From Dromaius novaehollandiae (lineage: Eukaryota; Chordata; Aves; Casuariiformes; Dromaiidae): a stretch of 64,000 nucleotides of DNA. The position numbers and the translations under genes are program-made. This document shows positions 36,591-49,689 of the stretch, in pieces (within the stretch, counting starts at the first letter, position 1; every line of letters begins with the position of its first letter). Location: contig NC_088130.1 of NCBI RefSeq assembly GCF_036370855.1, positions 67,742,941 through 67,806,940 of the forward strand, written 5' to 3'. The notes below the pieces were generated by a model. The model worked only from the letters and a program-made list of their open reading frames with translations, searched no databases and was not told where the DNA came from.

Positions 36591-36925
36591 GCCCAGTTTA
36601 ACCATGGAAAACTGGTTTGGCGCGCGTCCCTCCCGAGTGGACGGGATTGCGAGCGGCTTGGACGCGGAGCCGGGCAAGCCTGGCAGCCGCCTCCGCGAAG
36701 ACACGGCGCCGGAGACGCCGGGTGCCGCGGAAAAGCGGGGACAGGGACGTGCCGGCCCCGACCTGCCCCTCTCCTCCGTGCCCCCCACAGCCTCGTCCTC
36801 CTCCCCTGGGGAGAGAGACGCTGAAGGAAGGTCTCCGGGAGTGAGAAGAAGAGGGTCAGAGCGCTCGCGTGCTAAATGAGCTCCAGATGTGCGTGCGCCG
36901 CGGTGCCTGCTCGCGGCCGCCAGCC

Positions 36926-36932
36926 TGAGTCA
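36926..36932. promoter_or_regulatory. AP-1 consensus site (TGAGTCA)
   Basis: A perfect palindromic heptamer, the preferred site of Fos/Jun dimers, inside the CpG island. One 7-mer is weak evidence by itself; the promoter-like setting raises its weight. Confidence 0.4.
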
Positions 36933-36936
36933 CTGC

Positions 36937-36957
36937 GGGCAGGGCGGGGAAGGGGGG
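36937..36957 (+). other. Potential G-quadruplex
   Basis: Four G runs of three, three, four and six, separated by loops of one or two bases, meet the usual quadruplex pattern with short loops. The run sits in the CpG island beside an AP-1 site. Confidence 0.6.
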
Positions 36958-38905
36958 TTATCTCTATTTTGGTGCTGGGCGTGGGGCCGGGAAACAACGC
37001 GAGGAGAAGGCGGCGCAGTGTTTGAGCAGGCTTCACCTCCGCTTCCGAGCAGGTACGGACAGGCTCCGCAAAAGCCCCAGCGCGGCGGTGCGCCGAGGCC
37101 GCGCTCCACCCCTGCCCCGGCAGCGTTCATCCCGGCAGAGCTTCCCTTCCCCGCGGCTCCCCGTGCGCCGCCCCATCCCGGCCGCCCTCGGCACGGCGAT
37201 CGGACAGACCCGCCTGCCTTTGGGAAGGTTTTGCTCTTTGCTTCTCCTCCTGCTCCCTTTTTCTCCCCGCTACATCCTTCCCAGACGTCCTTCCAGGAGG
37301 AGACCCGATTCCTGGTACACGGCATGAGACTTGTCCGCTGCAGCCTCCTCACATCACCCGTATTTTATATTTATATATATATTTTTGCACTGACTTTCCC
37401 AGAATAACAGGAGCCTCACTCTGTCTCACACAGGGCAGCTTCAGGGACTGGTACCAAAGTGTTGGATTTCAGCCCTATTTCCCCCCTCTACAAAATCTGG
37501 ATCTCTTTGGACCAAGCTCCACAATGCAAGACCAACATCAGTGCTCACCTCCTGCCCTGCCCCGCGTGGCTTATGTAGCGCTGTCTTTAGGCTCACGGTC
37601 AGAGTGGAGCTCAGCGTAACCTCAGGTTGGAGTATTTTCCTCCGGTGTCACCAGAAACCTTGTATTTCTGCCTGGCTCCCTTAAGATCCTTTTGCAGCCT
37701 CCTTTGTTTTTAATTGCCATTTAAGTCCCCGAGCTCTAAGCACACAAGTTCTCCTGCTACAGCTAGTCCAGAATAGCTCCGATGTGGACACAGCGTTCAC
37801 ACAAGGTGCTTCTTCAGGGCAGCTTCTTCTCTGGCAGCTATGCAGGCAAGGCCCCGCCACCATCGCCAGCTGGCTGTCTACATTGAGCCTGTGTTCACAA
37901 CTCCTAGTCCTAGTTGATAACTAAAACACAGCATCTAACTTAAGCATTAAGCATGATTTTTTTTTTCTTAATGCGGCCTTAGCTTTGTCGATGTGTCTGG
38001 GAGCTGTCAAAGGGTGGGTGAACATCCTGGATGAGAACTGGAGCTTTTCCCCCCATCCTGACCGTGGAAAGGCCAGAAAGGTGGAGCACCAATGATGTCC
38101 ATCCCAAACACCGCAGATGGACCAAAGCCCCAAGCTTAGCACCCTGATCTGAATGTCCTCAAACCCTGGGAACATTTTATTACGGCGCTGGGGTTAGCTA
38201 GAGGACTTCTGAGCTGACCTGACAGCGAGTGAGATGGACTCTGAGTTACACCATAAAATAACAACCTACTTCCAAGTACTGGGATGTTTGCAAACAGGAC
38301 TTCCCTTCGCATTTCTTTCTAACTACTTTAGGCTCCCCAACCCACTGACTAAACCTTGCTATCTTGTTTAATCAGCTTTCCAGAAGCAACATGCTTATGA
38401 AGCCAATGAAAAAGCCCAAGACAAAGAGGATAGAACATCTATCGGACCAAATCCAGCCGGTTTTTACCCATCTCCTCCCAGTCACAGACAGCCCAACTCC
38501 ACTGCAGACGGGCATTAGTCAGAACGGGCGAATGGCACGTCTCCCCATCCTTCTCCGACCCGAGGAGAAGTATCATTTTTCTGCGAAGCAACACTTCCCT
38601 GAATCACACTTCCTGACCGTGCTGAAACTCCACTGAGGCAAATCATTTTTCTAACCCCTGAACTGGATGTTTCTAGAGGAAATACTGACAGACTTCTGCA
38701 GAGGACAGTTGGGGAAAAGGGATCTTTCATCTAGACTTTTTGCATGTAAACCAACCGCCTAATGAGCTCTCTGAAGACCACAGGTAATATATGAGTGTAA
38801 CCTGACAGTGTGGCCAAAGCACTGAATATCCAGCGGCAACTCCCTCTCTTCAGGGGACAATTTAATCCATCTCTCAAGGTTACAGAGCAATTTAGCTAAA
38901 GATCA

Positions 38906-38945
38906 TGGGTCAGATTCTGATCTCATTTGTATCTCAACTCCTTCT
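38906..38945. repeat. Relic of an ancient sauropsid interspersed repeat
   Basis: Contains 'gggtcagattctgatctcat', close to a motif (GGGCCAGATTCTGATCTCA, TTTACACC) that I recall from a common old repeat of archosaurs and turtles whose name I cannot give. Related sequence occurs at about 40.0-40.2, 42.4, 45.3 and 55.5 kb. Confidence 0.4.
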
Positions 38946-40004
38946 GTGAGCGAGGCCACCGCTTTCTCTACCGACCTGCTAGAAAGCTGGAAAGCAGCTA
39001 AATGGTCAGATCAGCACCTGATCCTGCAAAGCTTTACTTGCCTGAGCAGTTGGGGACACTCAGTGGGGCCTACCCACGTCCAGCTTGGTAGATAAAGCCA
39101 AAGCTGTTGAAGGCCAACAGACGAAACATCTGAACTATCCCCCAAAATTAACCTGGAAGAAGCAGAAGAAAAATATCTACAGCTCAGATCTTTCAGCCCA
39201 AATACATGGAACAAATTGACAATCGTTAGCAGTAATTTCTCAACTAACGCCTCTGCAAGCAAGCACGGGGCTTGCAGGATTGGCCCCCCCAAGCAAGGCA
39301 AATCCTACACCCAGCTGACTCCAAGCATACGCCAACTTACAGTCTGATTCGATTTAAAACAGCTGACTTGTAAATGAGGCTTATAATGGAATTGGCAAAT
39401 GACCCTTAAATATAGTATTGCAAACCAGCAGCATACAAAAATAATCAGGGCTCAAGTCAGGATTCAGACCTCAGCCGCAAACGAGAGCAGGATCACGGGT
39501 GCTTCACACCGCTGGGCAAGAAACAGCACAAGCAAGCTGGGAGAAAACCTCAGCCTCTCTCCTCTTGGGGCTTTCAGAGGTGACCCTTCAGAAAGAAAAA
39601 AAGGAGAGGAAAAAAGGAGAAAAGGCGGCCCCGCCGCGTAAAGAGAGACAGGCTTGCGTGTTTGTTTTGGCTGATCCTGAACTCCAGGCAGTTTCCAACT
39701 GGAACCCAGAAATGCTTATGGTGTTTGGATTCCGTCTACATCCCTCCCATGACGTGAAGAGCCTTTCGGGATGATGGGCTGGGATTTTTCTTCCCCTAAC
39801 GACTATATTTACTGCTGCATTTTGAACTCACCATGCTGTCATTACAATGTCAGATTAAATTACATGTATGATAACCATAACAGAAATACATGCACTGGTT
39901 CACAAAGGCTTTACAAGGAAACATTTTCAGGGGAAGTTGGGATTGCTCGAACGTCCGGACTCAAAGGGGGTGTCCAAAAGAGGCTTTGAATTAAAGGGCA
40001 CTGA

Positions 40005-40165
40005 CTGCAGCCAGAATCTGGCCTGCTGGAGCTGAACAGATGGAATTTATGCTTTTGTCTGGCTTTACCGGGTAAAGTGTTTTTTATTTGTCCTGGTGTA
40101 ACTGCAAATTTGCTCCAGCGATTTAACCAATGCTACCCTGGATTTACACCAGTGCAGCTGAGGAC
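40005..40165. repeat. Relic of the same ancient repeat, possibly two fragments
   Basis: 'gcagccagaatctggcctg' at about 40007-40025, then 'cctggtgtaactgcaaattt' at about 40093 and 'ggatttacaccagtgcagct' at about 40140. The ACTGGTGTAA and TTTACACCAGTG pieces are inverted versions of each other, so the parent element was probably palindromic. Confidence 0.4.
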
Positions 40166-43100
40166 AAGGAAGTTAAAATGGGCTGCGAGACAGTTCTGCA
40201 AATTAATCCAAATCCTCTACCTGGCCAGAGGTAACTGGATCTGCCTTTGAGGCTGTTCTTCCAAATATCCCTGTAACTGCTGGGAAAAAATAGCAGCCAG
40301 GTTTCTTCCAACCGCTGTGGGCAGCTGGGTAAGTGAACTTGGCTGATCTGCCTCGAGGGCTGTTCCAGGGCACAGTTACAGAGGCAGCAACCTCCAGGAG
40401 AGAGGTAGGATGGCATCATCTTCCATCGGCACAGCTGGATGCGTAAGTCAACATCTGTGCAGGCTCTGATTGCATCTACCTACGGGGAAAGGTACAACTA
40501 TAACTAAGCCAGTTTAGATAAAGTGCTACATCTTCCAGGCAAACCTATTAGATGTTACAGACCACTTTTGTGGAGCAGTGTGACATATCAATATCTACAC
40601 ATGCTTTGGCTCTCAGCTCCTAAACAGAAGGTGTCTTGCTGAGCAGCTGCTTCACTCTTGCTGTCTTACACAAAAAGAAATGCAGGTGCCTAACACAACC
40701 CCACGTATCTGTGCACGGGAGAAGGATATTGCATGGGTGTAGAAAGTACATGGCATCCACGGTACTAGTCCAAGATACAGTCTTCCTCCTGGGCATGAAA
40801 GCCTCAGGATTTTACCCCACTGTCCTCATCATTTCACTGTCTCTGTTTTGCATTTCCTCTTACAGCATAGAGATGTCAGTCCCTGCGTTAATTGTATTTA
40901 CCGTGAATTCTCTCTAGCTGAGGAAAATTCCTTAGATAAAGGGTTACAATAAAATAAGACATTTGGAAAGATCTATCTCTCCATCCACCCATCTAGCCTC
41001 CCATCTCTGGCATTTCTAATACACATTATGCTGCTTTATTTACGCATCACATTAGCAAAATAACCTTTAAAACATTTTAATTTATTCTCCCTGTTTGTCA
41101 GTGAAAACATTCACCCAAAATCAGCTTAAATGCTGCATCTTGCATTTTATGTGTTTTTTAGGCACATATATCCCCTCATTCAGTCCTAGGAACGGGCAGG
41201 AACCCAGCGGCTTGCCAACACTGCACTTCAAAGCAGTTCGCCAGCGCTCGCCACGACCACGGGCTGGAATGAAACGGCAGCGCTGCAGCACGCCGGGACT
41301 TCCCTTTTCCATGTCGGCACTTCAAAATGTTTAAAAATGCACTTACGCCCCATTCTGACCGCTGCCTCTGTTTGCAAACCCTGCCCCGAGCTTCGTGTCA
41401 GGTCAGCGGGAGTCGCGTCCGCGTTGTTCGCATACCTGAGGACGAGGCAGCGGGACTCGCTCGCTGCACACGGAACAAAGACCCGAGTTACTGCAGCGCT
41501 CTGCCCGGTGCCGCGCAATTATGGTTAGAGAAAACCCTTGTTTAGAGCAGAACCCTTCCAGCTGGGGAAAAAGTGACTTAATTATAAGCTCATTGTGCTC
41601 CGGGCGTGTACAGTATGTTTGTGAGTGGCGCGTGTATACGTGTGTGTGAGGCTAAGAGCAGGGCTGTGCTCCTTGCCCAGGTGGACAGCCACATCTGCTG
41701 ACCCACCGATGAGTTGCAGTTGATGGTAGGGGCAAGCAAACCAGCTTCTACAGATGGTGAAACGGGGGATTTGAAGTGTCCTTCCATGGCTTCCATGAGG
41801 ACCTGCTGAGGGCCTCGGCGACAAGCTTGCTTGGGTAGGTCATCAGCTAGGTTTGGTTTCTACCTCCTCCTCCTCCAGAGGTCCTGCAGGACTGGAGCTC
41901 AGTATGAAGTTGCTGGCATTTTACCCAGAGATGCTAAAGCCCTTTATATGGCCAAGCGCTCCACCAGGTCGTATAAAAGCACCCTATAGAGGAAAAGATC
42001 TGCATGCAGTTAAACTTCCAGAGCTCCTCAGTGCTGCGTATGCCAAGGTACATGCTCCTTTATGGCATGCACACGAAGCATATGCATCACAGAATATTTT
42101 TACAGCACTGTCTTTTCTTCCATTTATTTTAAGGAACAGAATGTGGTTTCCTCTACTGCATTTCTCATATGATGCTTAAAAATAAAATTTGAACCTACAT
42201 CAAACCAAACAGCTTCTTGCCAAAGGTGGCAAAGAAACCCTCTTCTACGGTGAACCCATCAGGAGGGGGAACCTAACTCCCTCTGTGGCCCTATTCACCG
42301 AGCACCATCCAGCCCCTAAGAGCCAGTGCAAAATCTGCAGCGTATCCTTCCTGCTGCTGCACACGAGTTCTCGGAAATGTGTAACGCCTCGAGTAGAGCA
42401 CGGGCTGATTTACACTTACAGCAGGGCAACTTTAACGGCAGCAGGAGCACACGTGTAAATCTCCAGGCACAGTAAAAAACCATACAGTCCCGGTCCTTTG
42501 AATTTGTTCTGCTCTGAATGCCACTGAATAAAAATGAGGTTCTTCAGTAAAAAAAAAGAGGGACATGTCCTTTCTGCAGGAGAGGAGGGATTTCTAAGGG
42601 CACAGAGCTATAAATAATCATTCAAGCCATTTCTACGTGTCTCAACAACAACCCGCGACAGGCCACAGACTAGTGAAGAGGGTGGGTGTCCCCACAGTCC
42701 TGGTGCCATCCAGTTTATTAATTTCTAAGAGTTGTTATTGCCAACCACTGCTGTTCAGACACTGTTTGTCCTGTCCCCAGAGCAGAAACCCGCCTCTAGG
42801 ACCCCCGCTAAAGACCTAAATGACCTTGACTTCTCCTTGACCTTCATCTAGGGCAGGTTAAGCCTCTGCTCTTAAGGTGTATTTGAGTTTGAAGGCATTG
42901 GATAAGGCCCTGTGAGAGAATAAAGACAAGGCTGCTTGTGAAAATGCAAGCTGAAATGAGAAAATGAAATGAATGGCCACCCCTAAAAGAAAAAACTCCT
43001 GCCATAAAGCAGATTTTGAGAGAAAAAAAAAAGAAACGGTCGTGCACTGCCCTGCTTTGCTAAACAGGCAGATGGGACCTGTATTTCTCTTCTGAAACTT

Positions 43101-43644
43101 TAATGTGAAGAATATGATTCTGCTGCAAGCGTATTTTATATGCCTGGCGATTAAAGGGGAAGGGAAGGGTATAATTTATAGAATTGTGAAACGCACAGGA
43201 TAGCTTTCTAGCTACAATGTTTCTTTATTTTCTTGTTATTCCTTTTATTCTTCCTTTTGCTTCTAGCGCTTGTGAAAGGTGATGGATGGGCAGCAGCGGA
43301 GACAGAAATCTTCCTTTTATATTTGTGGGGCAGGTACCTCATCAGCAACAGCAGCAGCTACACGAGCTGCATCTTCTCCGAACAACAGCAATCCTGAGAC
43401 AAAAAAAGGTGCTTCAGTATATCCTTAGGCTTTCTGCAATATCTGGCTCCTATAACCATCTCACCTCTGTCATTAATGGACTTCATGCTTTCAAAAGGTG
43501 AGGTTGAGCCAGGTCTAGCTGTAGCCAGCAGCACACATGTCCAAGCTCATATCTGAGTCTCCAGACCCTGCACCTCCAAGCACAGTCTACCCCTCATCTC
43601 TAGTGGTACCAAGATAACTGAGCTGCGCTGGTACTTCCCATCCT

Positions 43645-44310
43645 GGCCGCCTCTGTATGAAGCAAGCAAGCATCACCTCCTCTTGGCTAGAAAGCAGCCT
43701 TGCAGAGAAGGACCTGGGGGTGCTGGTGGACCACAAGGTGCACAGGAGTCAGCAGTATGCCCTTGCAGTGAAGAAGGCCGGACACACACTGAGCTGCACT
43801 AGGAAAAGTGTTGCCAGGAGGTTGAAGGAAATGATTCTTCCTCTCTCTTCAGCGCTTGTGAGGTGAGATCTGGAGGACTGTGTCCAGCTGGGGCTCTCCA
43901 GTACAGGACAAACGTTATCATCCTGGAGGTATAGCAAGATGGTTAGGGGGCTGGAGCACACAGTGTAAGAGGAGAAGTTTGTTCAGACCAGAAGAGAGAA
44001 GGTGAAGGTGGGAACTTAATTGCTTTAGTCAACTACTTATGGAATAGCTATAGAGAAGGTGGAGAGGGCAAGATGCTACGGATGCAAGTTGCAGCAAAGG
44101 ATGTTTTGATCATATGTAAGAAAAACATGTTTTACTATGCGGCTGGTCAAACATTGGACCATGCACCCAGAGGGGCTTTTTCTGTCCTTGGAGATACTCA
44201 AAACTCACTGATACAAAGGCATGAGCCAGACCTAGCACTTGTCCTGCTTTGGGTGGAAGATTGAACAAGAGGCCTCCAAAGGTCCTCACCAACCAAAGCC
44301 AGTCTCTGAC
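43645..44310 (+). mobile_element. CR1 LINE 3' fragment
   Basis: The translation contains WLESSLAEKDLGVLVD, then ALAVKKA and a short LPLSSALVR, which are hallmarks of the C-terminal end of CR1 reverse transcriptase, the main retroposon of birds. It is followed by the CR1 3' segment 'ccttggagatactcaaaact' at about 44189 and 'ggcctccaaaggtcctcacc' at about 44270. The copy is 5'-truncated, has in-frame stops (TGA at 43864) and lacks the terminal octamer repeats. It is an old, inactive copy. Confidence 0.85.
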
Positions 44311-45254
44311 TCCATGTTTTGGTTTTGCAGGTAGGGAACCAAGGCAGAAAGGAGATGAAACGATACAAGCACAAGCTCATAGTGGGTCTGCACCTGAGGC
44401 TACATCTCCAGAGAGCTCTCTAGAGCCCTTCCCACACTGCTGTAGAATCAACTGCTTCTGGGTATATTAGACATGGCACCATAGCTGTATAAGTGCTGGG
44501 CTTTCCAGGGTCATCTGCTCTTCTTTCTTCCCTGGTCAAAGGAAGCTATTCTCCAGCTGTAAAACTCTTCTTCTTCTTCTTTTTTTTTTTTAACTTCAGG
44601 GCCAATTCAGCAACTCATCTTTCTCCTAAGACTGTCAGCAAAAGTGTCATCTGTACTGCTGGTTTCTGTGATGTGGAATCATGCCCACCAAGACTTGGAC
44701 CAAGACTATGCAGCCCATTTCGTGTAAGCCACCAACCAGCCCACACTTGGCAAAAACTGAAGACCGTATCAACCATGCCTGCATGACTTATGGCTCTGGG
44801 CCATTTTTCTCCAGCACTCTGAGCAGCCACGATATAAATCTTGCTCTTCATTCACTAGTCTTAGGCCATGACAACACAATCACTTGGCTCCCCACGCCAC
44901 ACAGTCTTTGGGTGTTTGTCAGAGATGTGTCAGTGGAAAAACGAACTCTATACCCTGGCGAGAGCAGCTGGAAGGAGAGCAGTTCTTCATAAAACCAACC
45001 ACTGCTGCCCTTTCTCAGCTCACTTGCTGGCTGCAGGACGAATTCAGATCCTTGTGAAATCACTACGGACATTTACCTGCACTGGGAGCAAATCCGTATT
45101 TCTCCTTCCAGGGGGAATAAACAAGCAGAATTTTCTTTGCGCAGATAAATGCAGGGCCAGCGTCGTGCTTCCCCTGCAGTGCCAGCACTCTCACACCTAA
45201 ACATCTTCATGAAACAGTGTGCATGTGCATGTACACACATCCTTTATTTGGACC

Positions 45255-45345
45255 TAAATTGACTCCTTATGGAGAAGCCCACTTGTCCCACTGAAGTCAG
45301 TTGAGTCCTCCCACCCACCTCAGCGAGGCTACGATTCCTGATAAA
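45255..45345. repeat. Relic of an ancient sauropsid repeat
   Basis: Contains 'cccactgaagtcagttgagt', a decayed form of CCATTGAAGTCAATGGGAGT, a near-palindrome I recall as common in old archosaur and turtle repeats. The family name is unknown to me. Confidence 0.35.
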
Positions 45346-47459
45346 CCGCACAGTGGTAATTGGTAGAGTCACAGAGAAAGCAATTTCCTCAACCGGTAAA
45401 ACTGAAGTTCTGTAGCACTTTTTATATATTACCCAAATGATCCTTTTCACTGCCTTAAACCTCTTTACTGAAATATTCTTGGCTCTGATTATTACCGTCC
45501 TGCTAGAGCGTGCTGATGGGATGCTGGGACCCTACCGCGTGCTGGACGGTGCACAAACATACATCCACAGTGACCACCCCTATGGAGACCAGCGATAGAG
45601 AAGATGACAGTGGGATTTGATAGGAAGGACAAAGCAGTCTCAAACCGCTCTTGAGCCCTAGTATTATACGGATGCAGTTCAGGAAAGTCACGCAGTTATT
45701 AATTATCAGGTTATCAGTACCAGAGAGGTGGAGTCTTACTTCTGTCCAACTGGGGAACGAAGAGAGCCCATCCCCAGCTGAAAGCTGTGGGTGAAGGTAT
45801 TGCACCAGCGAGAGGATTAAATCACGTTCCCTAATTTAATATTTCCCAATATGAGGAAAAGACACAGAGGAAGAGCCCAGGTAAAACGCTAGCTGCTGAA
45901 GGTGGGTTAGGAAAGGCTCGCAGCAGAGAGAAGCTCGGAGAAGGATTGCAGGGGGAGGAAGTTGCCTGCCACATGAGCCACCGAGCGCTTCAAACACGGG
46001 GCACGGATAAATGGAGTCACGGAGCAGGGTGGGAGGAGATGAAGGAAGCAGGCAGGAGAGAAGATTACAGGAGTGTAAGGAACAACAAAGAGGAGGAGAG
46101 AGGAGAGGAAAAATTATGCAGGGCCTCGAAGGTCAAAAGAGTCAACTTCAAAAGGATTCCTTAAAAGACATAAAGCCAATGCCTTCATATTCAATTATTT
46201 AGTTTTCACACAAATCTAAGTAATATATGGTTTTTTTGCACTCCCAACACTCAATCTGGCACAAAACAAAGACAAAGTGGAGAAATGATGGGAGAAGCTT
46301 CAGACTCTTTGCTTCCCCGATGCACTTAGATGGGGCTGGATTCTGCGCTACCCCCTCGCAAAGCGAGCTGAGCACGGAGGAGGCTTTTCTGCTTCGTGTG
46401 AATGGGAGGGTGCAAGCGGGACCACAACCAGGATTTCTTGTTCGTGGACTGCAAAATGGTAAAAGATAACTTCAAGTTAGCTTAAACTCTTGCTTGCCCC
46501 AAAATAAAATGTTCTGTATAAATTCTGGGCATCTGGCATAGACTGTATTTAATTAAAAACAAAGGCAATGTTGGAGCAAACAAATCACACTGCACATGAA
46601 AATCAGAGTTTCGCTCCGAGAACGTTGAAATGAAATGTTTTCCTTCCCCACAATTTTTGTATTAGTATGACAAAACCGACCCAAATTCATGGAATTGTTT
46701 ATGTCGTCAAATCTTCACTTTGTACTAAAACATATTTGGCTGAATTATCTCTCCCAACTGTACTTACAGAAGCTAAAGCTAAGTACAAAGCTAAAAGAGT
46801 CTGCTCCTGTGTCCTGGGGCATTCAACCCATCAGCACTGTTAAAATCACCAACAAGCTATGGCAAGCTAATGTCAGTAAAATGGTACCCAACAGGAGGTT
46901 TGAAGCCTGCATAGTGAGCTCTACAATAAGTTCCAGGCCATTAAACACCAGGCTTAAGTAAAATATTGCAGCGGGTCACATTTTAAAGTGGGCAGAGTTG
47001 GTTGGGGAATCATTGAGGACCCACGAGGATGTTTCTGGAGGAGAACGGAAATTCTGCCATACTCTTTTGCTAAAAGAGCCGCTTTGCTTTAAATTTCAGC
47101 TCCTTGCTCCCTGCTCAGATTTTCCTCCTACTGCAGGAGCTTCCTTCCACGCAACCCGAACTTTTCCCCATGCCTCCAATGTAAGGACTGGCAGATCCCT
47201 CTCCAGTCACGCTGGGAAGCATCCGTGTTTCTCAGACTATGTGGGTAAGAGCAGAAGCACATTCAGAAACAAAAAATGGTAAAAATGGGTAAATGTTATT
47301 TGTTGTTAAAAGTAAAACAGAAAAGATCCACCTGAAAATACAAGGGTGAAGGTGCCTCCTCCCCTTCCCCTGCTAAAGTTAGCATCTCCTTGGGTCTATT
47401 TTAATCCTTCGGACTGCAATGGTTACACATCACTCACTATCAGCGCGGCAAAGCCTGTA

Positions 47460-47770
47460 ATAATTCATCCGGAACGAGACTGTTCCCGGGATCGCTTTGT
47501 AGACGGGGCAAGATGAGCCACCCGCGCTAGACCCTCCCGGGGCCGCGAGCCGGCCAAGGCGGATGTGCAGCCGGAGTGGCCCACGGCTCCTGTTTCGGCT
47601 GATGCAATCCCCCTCCGGGCCAGCTCCTGCCCAGGTGCAGCTTGGAAACCCTCCGCCCGGAACGGCTGCACGCCCAGGGACAGGACGCCGTGCCCGGGAC
47701 GTCTCACCCCAGCGCGAAAGCGCGGCAATGATTAACGCCGGGGAGGCGAGCGCGCTGCCGCATTGTGTTA
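47460..47770. promoter_or_regulatory. CpG-rich patch
   Basis: About 300 GC-rich bases with frequent CpG (for example CCCGGGGCCGCGAGCCGG-type sequence) in otherwise AT-rich surroundings. It could be a distal promoter or an unmethylated regulatory element. No TATA box or splice donor context is evident. Confidence 0.35.
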
Positions 47771-47824
47771 AAACCACGGCAGGGCCAGCCCCGGGGTGTT
47801 TATAACCCAACGGGGAAAAAAAGC

Positions 47825-47900
47825 AGAAACAAAGTGACTTGGCTAAGGCCCTCTAAGAGGTCAGCAGCAGAGCAAAGAGACAAACCATGTCCTCCATCCC
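47825..47900 (-). repeat. MIR-like (CORE-SINE) relic
   Basis: 'caaagtgacttggctaaggc' and 'cagcagcagagc' correspond to the inverted MIR core (AAGTAACTTGCCCAAGGTC, GGCAGAGC). Divergence is high. Confidence 0.45.
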
Positions 47901-47984
47901 CTCCGACAGCTCGCCCGGGTCCCAAGCATTTAGTACTTTACTCTGTTCAGCTTTGACCTTATGAGTTCTCTTCACCTTCTCCTG

Positions 47985-48240
47985 GCAGCTTCCTAATGGG
48001 CAAATAAATCTCAGGAGAGTATCTTAAATTCTTTTTTATCACAGACTGTATCAGTGTGATAATAAGATCAGCCTTCAGACTCCCCATTAAGTCACAGAAG
48101 GTGTGGTCATCCGTCATGCTTTTCTCAGCCTTAATTGCCAGACAGACACTTTAAGTGGAAAGTCCATCTAATGAGCCCAATCATTAAAACATCCCTGGTT
48201 CCCATTTGAGATAGAAAATTATATTACTCTAATAAGGGGG
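47985..48240. promoter_or_regulatory. Candidate conserved noncoding element
   Basis: An AT-rich, repeat-free block immediately following a CpG-rich patch. It has clustered GATA-type words (tgtgataataagatca at about 48055-48070) and TAAT homeodomain-type cores. It is called only on composition and motif density; conservation cannot be seen here. Confidence 0.25.
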
Positions 48241-48710
48241 TTGCATCTTTGCCCCCCTATTCAATCATGTGGCACAGGGAAGGTGAGACTTCTCTGTGAG
48301 TTTGCCTTGGATGTGTCTCATTTAAATACAACCCCCTACTTCAGGCAAGAAAAAGTGGCAAAACGCTATGTAGAACAAGAGCTGGGTGGTCAGAGAAGGG
48401 ACCGCTGACCTCAAGGTGATGAAAGAGGGGTGCTGGCACTGCGGACGTGCTTGTGAGGGTTGGCTGGATGGAGATGGCAGAGGAGCCACCACGGTTTTGC
48501 CAGGGTGGAGAAGAAGTGAAGTCCGGTGTACTTATAGGAAAGGTCAAATGGGACGTGTAAGCGGGCTCTTCAGGCCTAGCTACAGGACAGATCTTTCCTC
48601 AGCGGTTTGTAAGAACAGCCTCCATTTGGAGAAACATTTGGCTATAGCTGGTCACCTTCACGAGCCTGCACCACGTGGAAGGAGCTGTTGGGTAGTTTTT
48701 ACTAGCCGCG

Positions 48711-48775
48711 TTTTGCAGAGAGCTGGGAAACTGAGGCAGGCTAGGTAATGTGCAGAACGGCACTCAAATTGGGGG
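48711..48775 (-). repeat. MIR-like (CORE-SINE) relic
   Basis: 'ttttgcagagagctgggaaa' and 'ctgaggcaggctaggtaatg' match the inverted MIR order (TTTTACAGATGAGGAAA, CTGAGGCACAGAGAGG). It is a short fragment. Confidence 0.45.
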
Positions 48776-49689
48776 TCACAGCTGCAGCAACCCGACTGAA
48801 GGGCAAGAAGCCAGCCGAAAGCCCTCGCACAAGGCAAGTCCAGCTGAAGTCCCAAAATGGCTCACCCTACAAGTCCTTGGTGAAAGGGTAATTTTCTCTT
48901 GTCGCGTTCAGTCCTACGTGCTGCCTCCCAGTAGAAACACTCGCTTTGGGAAGAAGTGAGGACCTGCAAGGCTAGGCTCCCCCTGCCCCCAGGTGCTTCC
49001 CATCTCTCCATCTCACACCGCTACTCAGCACCGAAATATCTGAGCTCCTTCCATGTAAAATCAGCCAAAGTCTTCAGTGGTCTCCAAGTGTGCCGCACGC
49101 CTTTGGCTACATGCCAAAGCACCCTTATTCCCCCCGGAATAAAGCTCCTGCATTGATTTGCTCCCACCGCAAAGTATTAGCAGCCAGCTGCTCCGCAGGG
49201 ATTTCCACACGGAAAGCCGAGACAGGCCGGAGTTACGAGCTCCGGCGGCAGATTTGCCAGGTGCTCGGAGGGCTGGTGCGGAGCGATCCCTAATGAAAAC
49301 AATGAAGCACGGAAGGGTGTGTTACTTTTGGGTAATAATACATCTTAAACTGCACGGTGAGGCAAAGGCGACGCCGCACCCTAAGCCACCCGAAGGGCGT
49401 GGGCATTATACAATGATTCGCCCACACCCAGAATCTCCGACGACAATTAACATCCAGCCTCGCGCACGAATCAGTAAATACCGTCTCTGCAACCAGGAAA
49501 CGTCGACATTTTCCGTGTGTTAGAAAAAGCCCCAAAGATGTGTCTTGACACGAACAGCGCTTTGGGCAGATCTACGCCATCACGGCCAACGGTGGTTATT
49601 TTCTACCCCTGAAAGAAGCCGCGGTGCAGTCAAGAGCAGTGATTTTTTTAAGGTGCAAAGGGGTGCTCCAGCATGGACTTCTGAGTTTC

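Larger units (their letters stand above)
36600..37220. promoter_or_regulatory. CpG island, candidate promoter or alternative first exon
   Basis: About 600 bases of GC-rich, CpG-dense DNA, the most island-like noncoding stretch in the window. It contains a consensus AP-1 site (TGAGTCA, 36926-36932) and, five bases on, a G-quadruplex-type run (36937-36957). It lies about 9.5 kb upstream of the ATG exon of ZBTB7C on that gene's strand. Assignment to ZBTB7C rather than to an independent noncoding RNA is inference. Confidence 0.5.
37221..43640. other. Noncoding DNA, no gene recognised
   Basis: Mixed-composition DNA with a TA-rich microsatellite at 37362-37385 and several degenerate ancient repeat relics (38.9, 40.0-40.2 and 42.4 kb). 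It also has a CAG-type short repeat at about 43340. Open frames are short and unrelated to known proteins. Confidence 0.5.
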
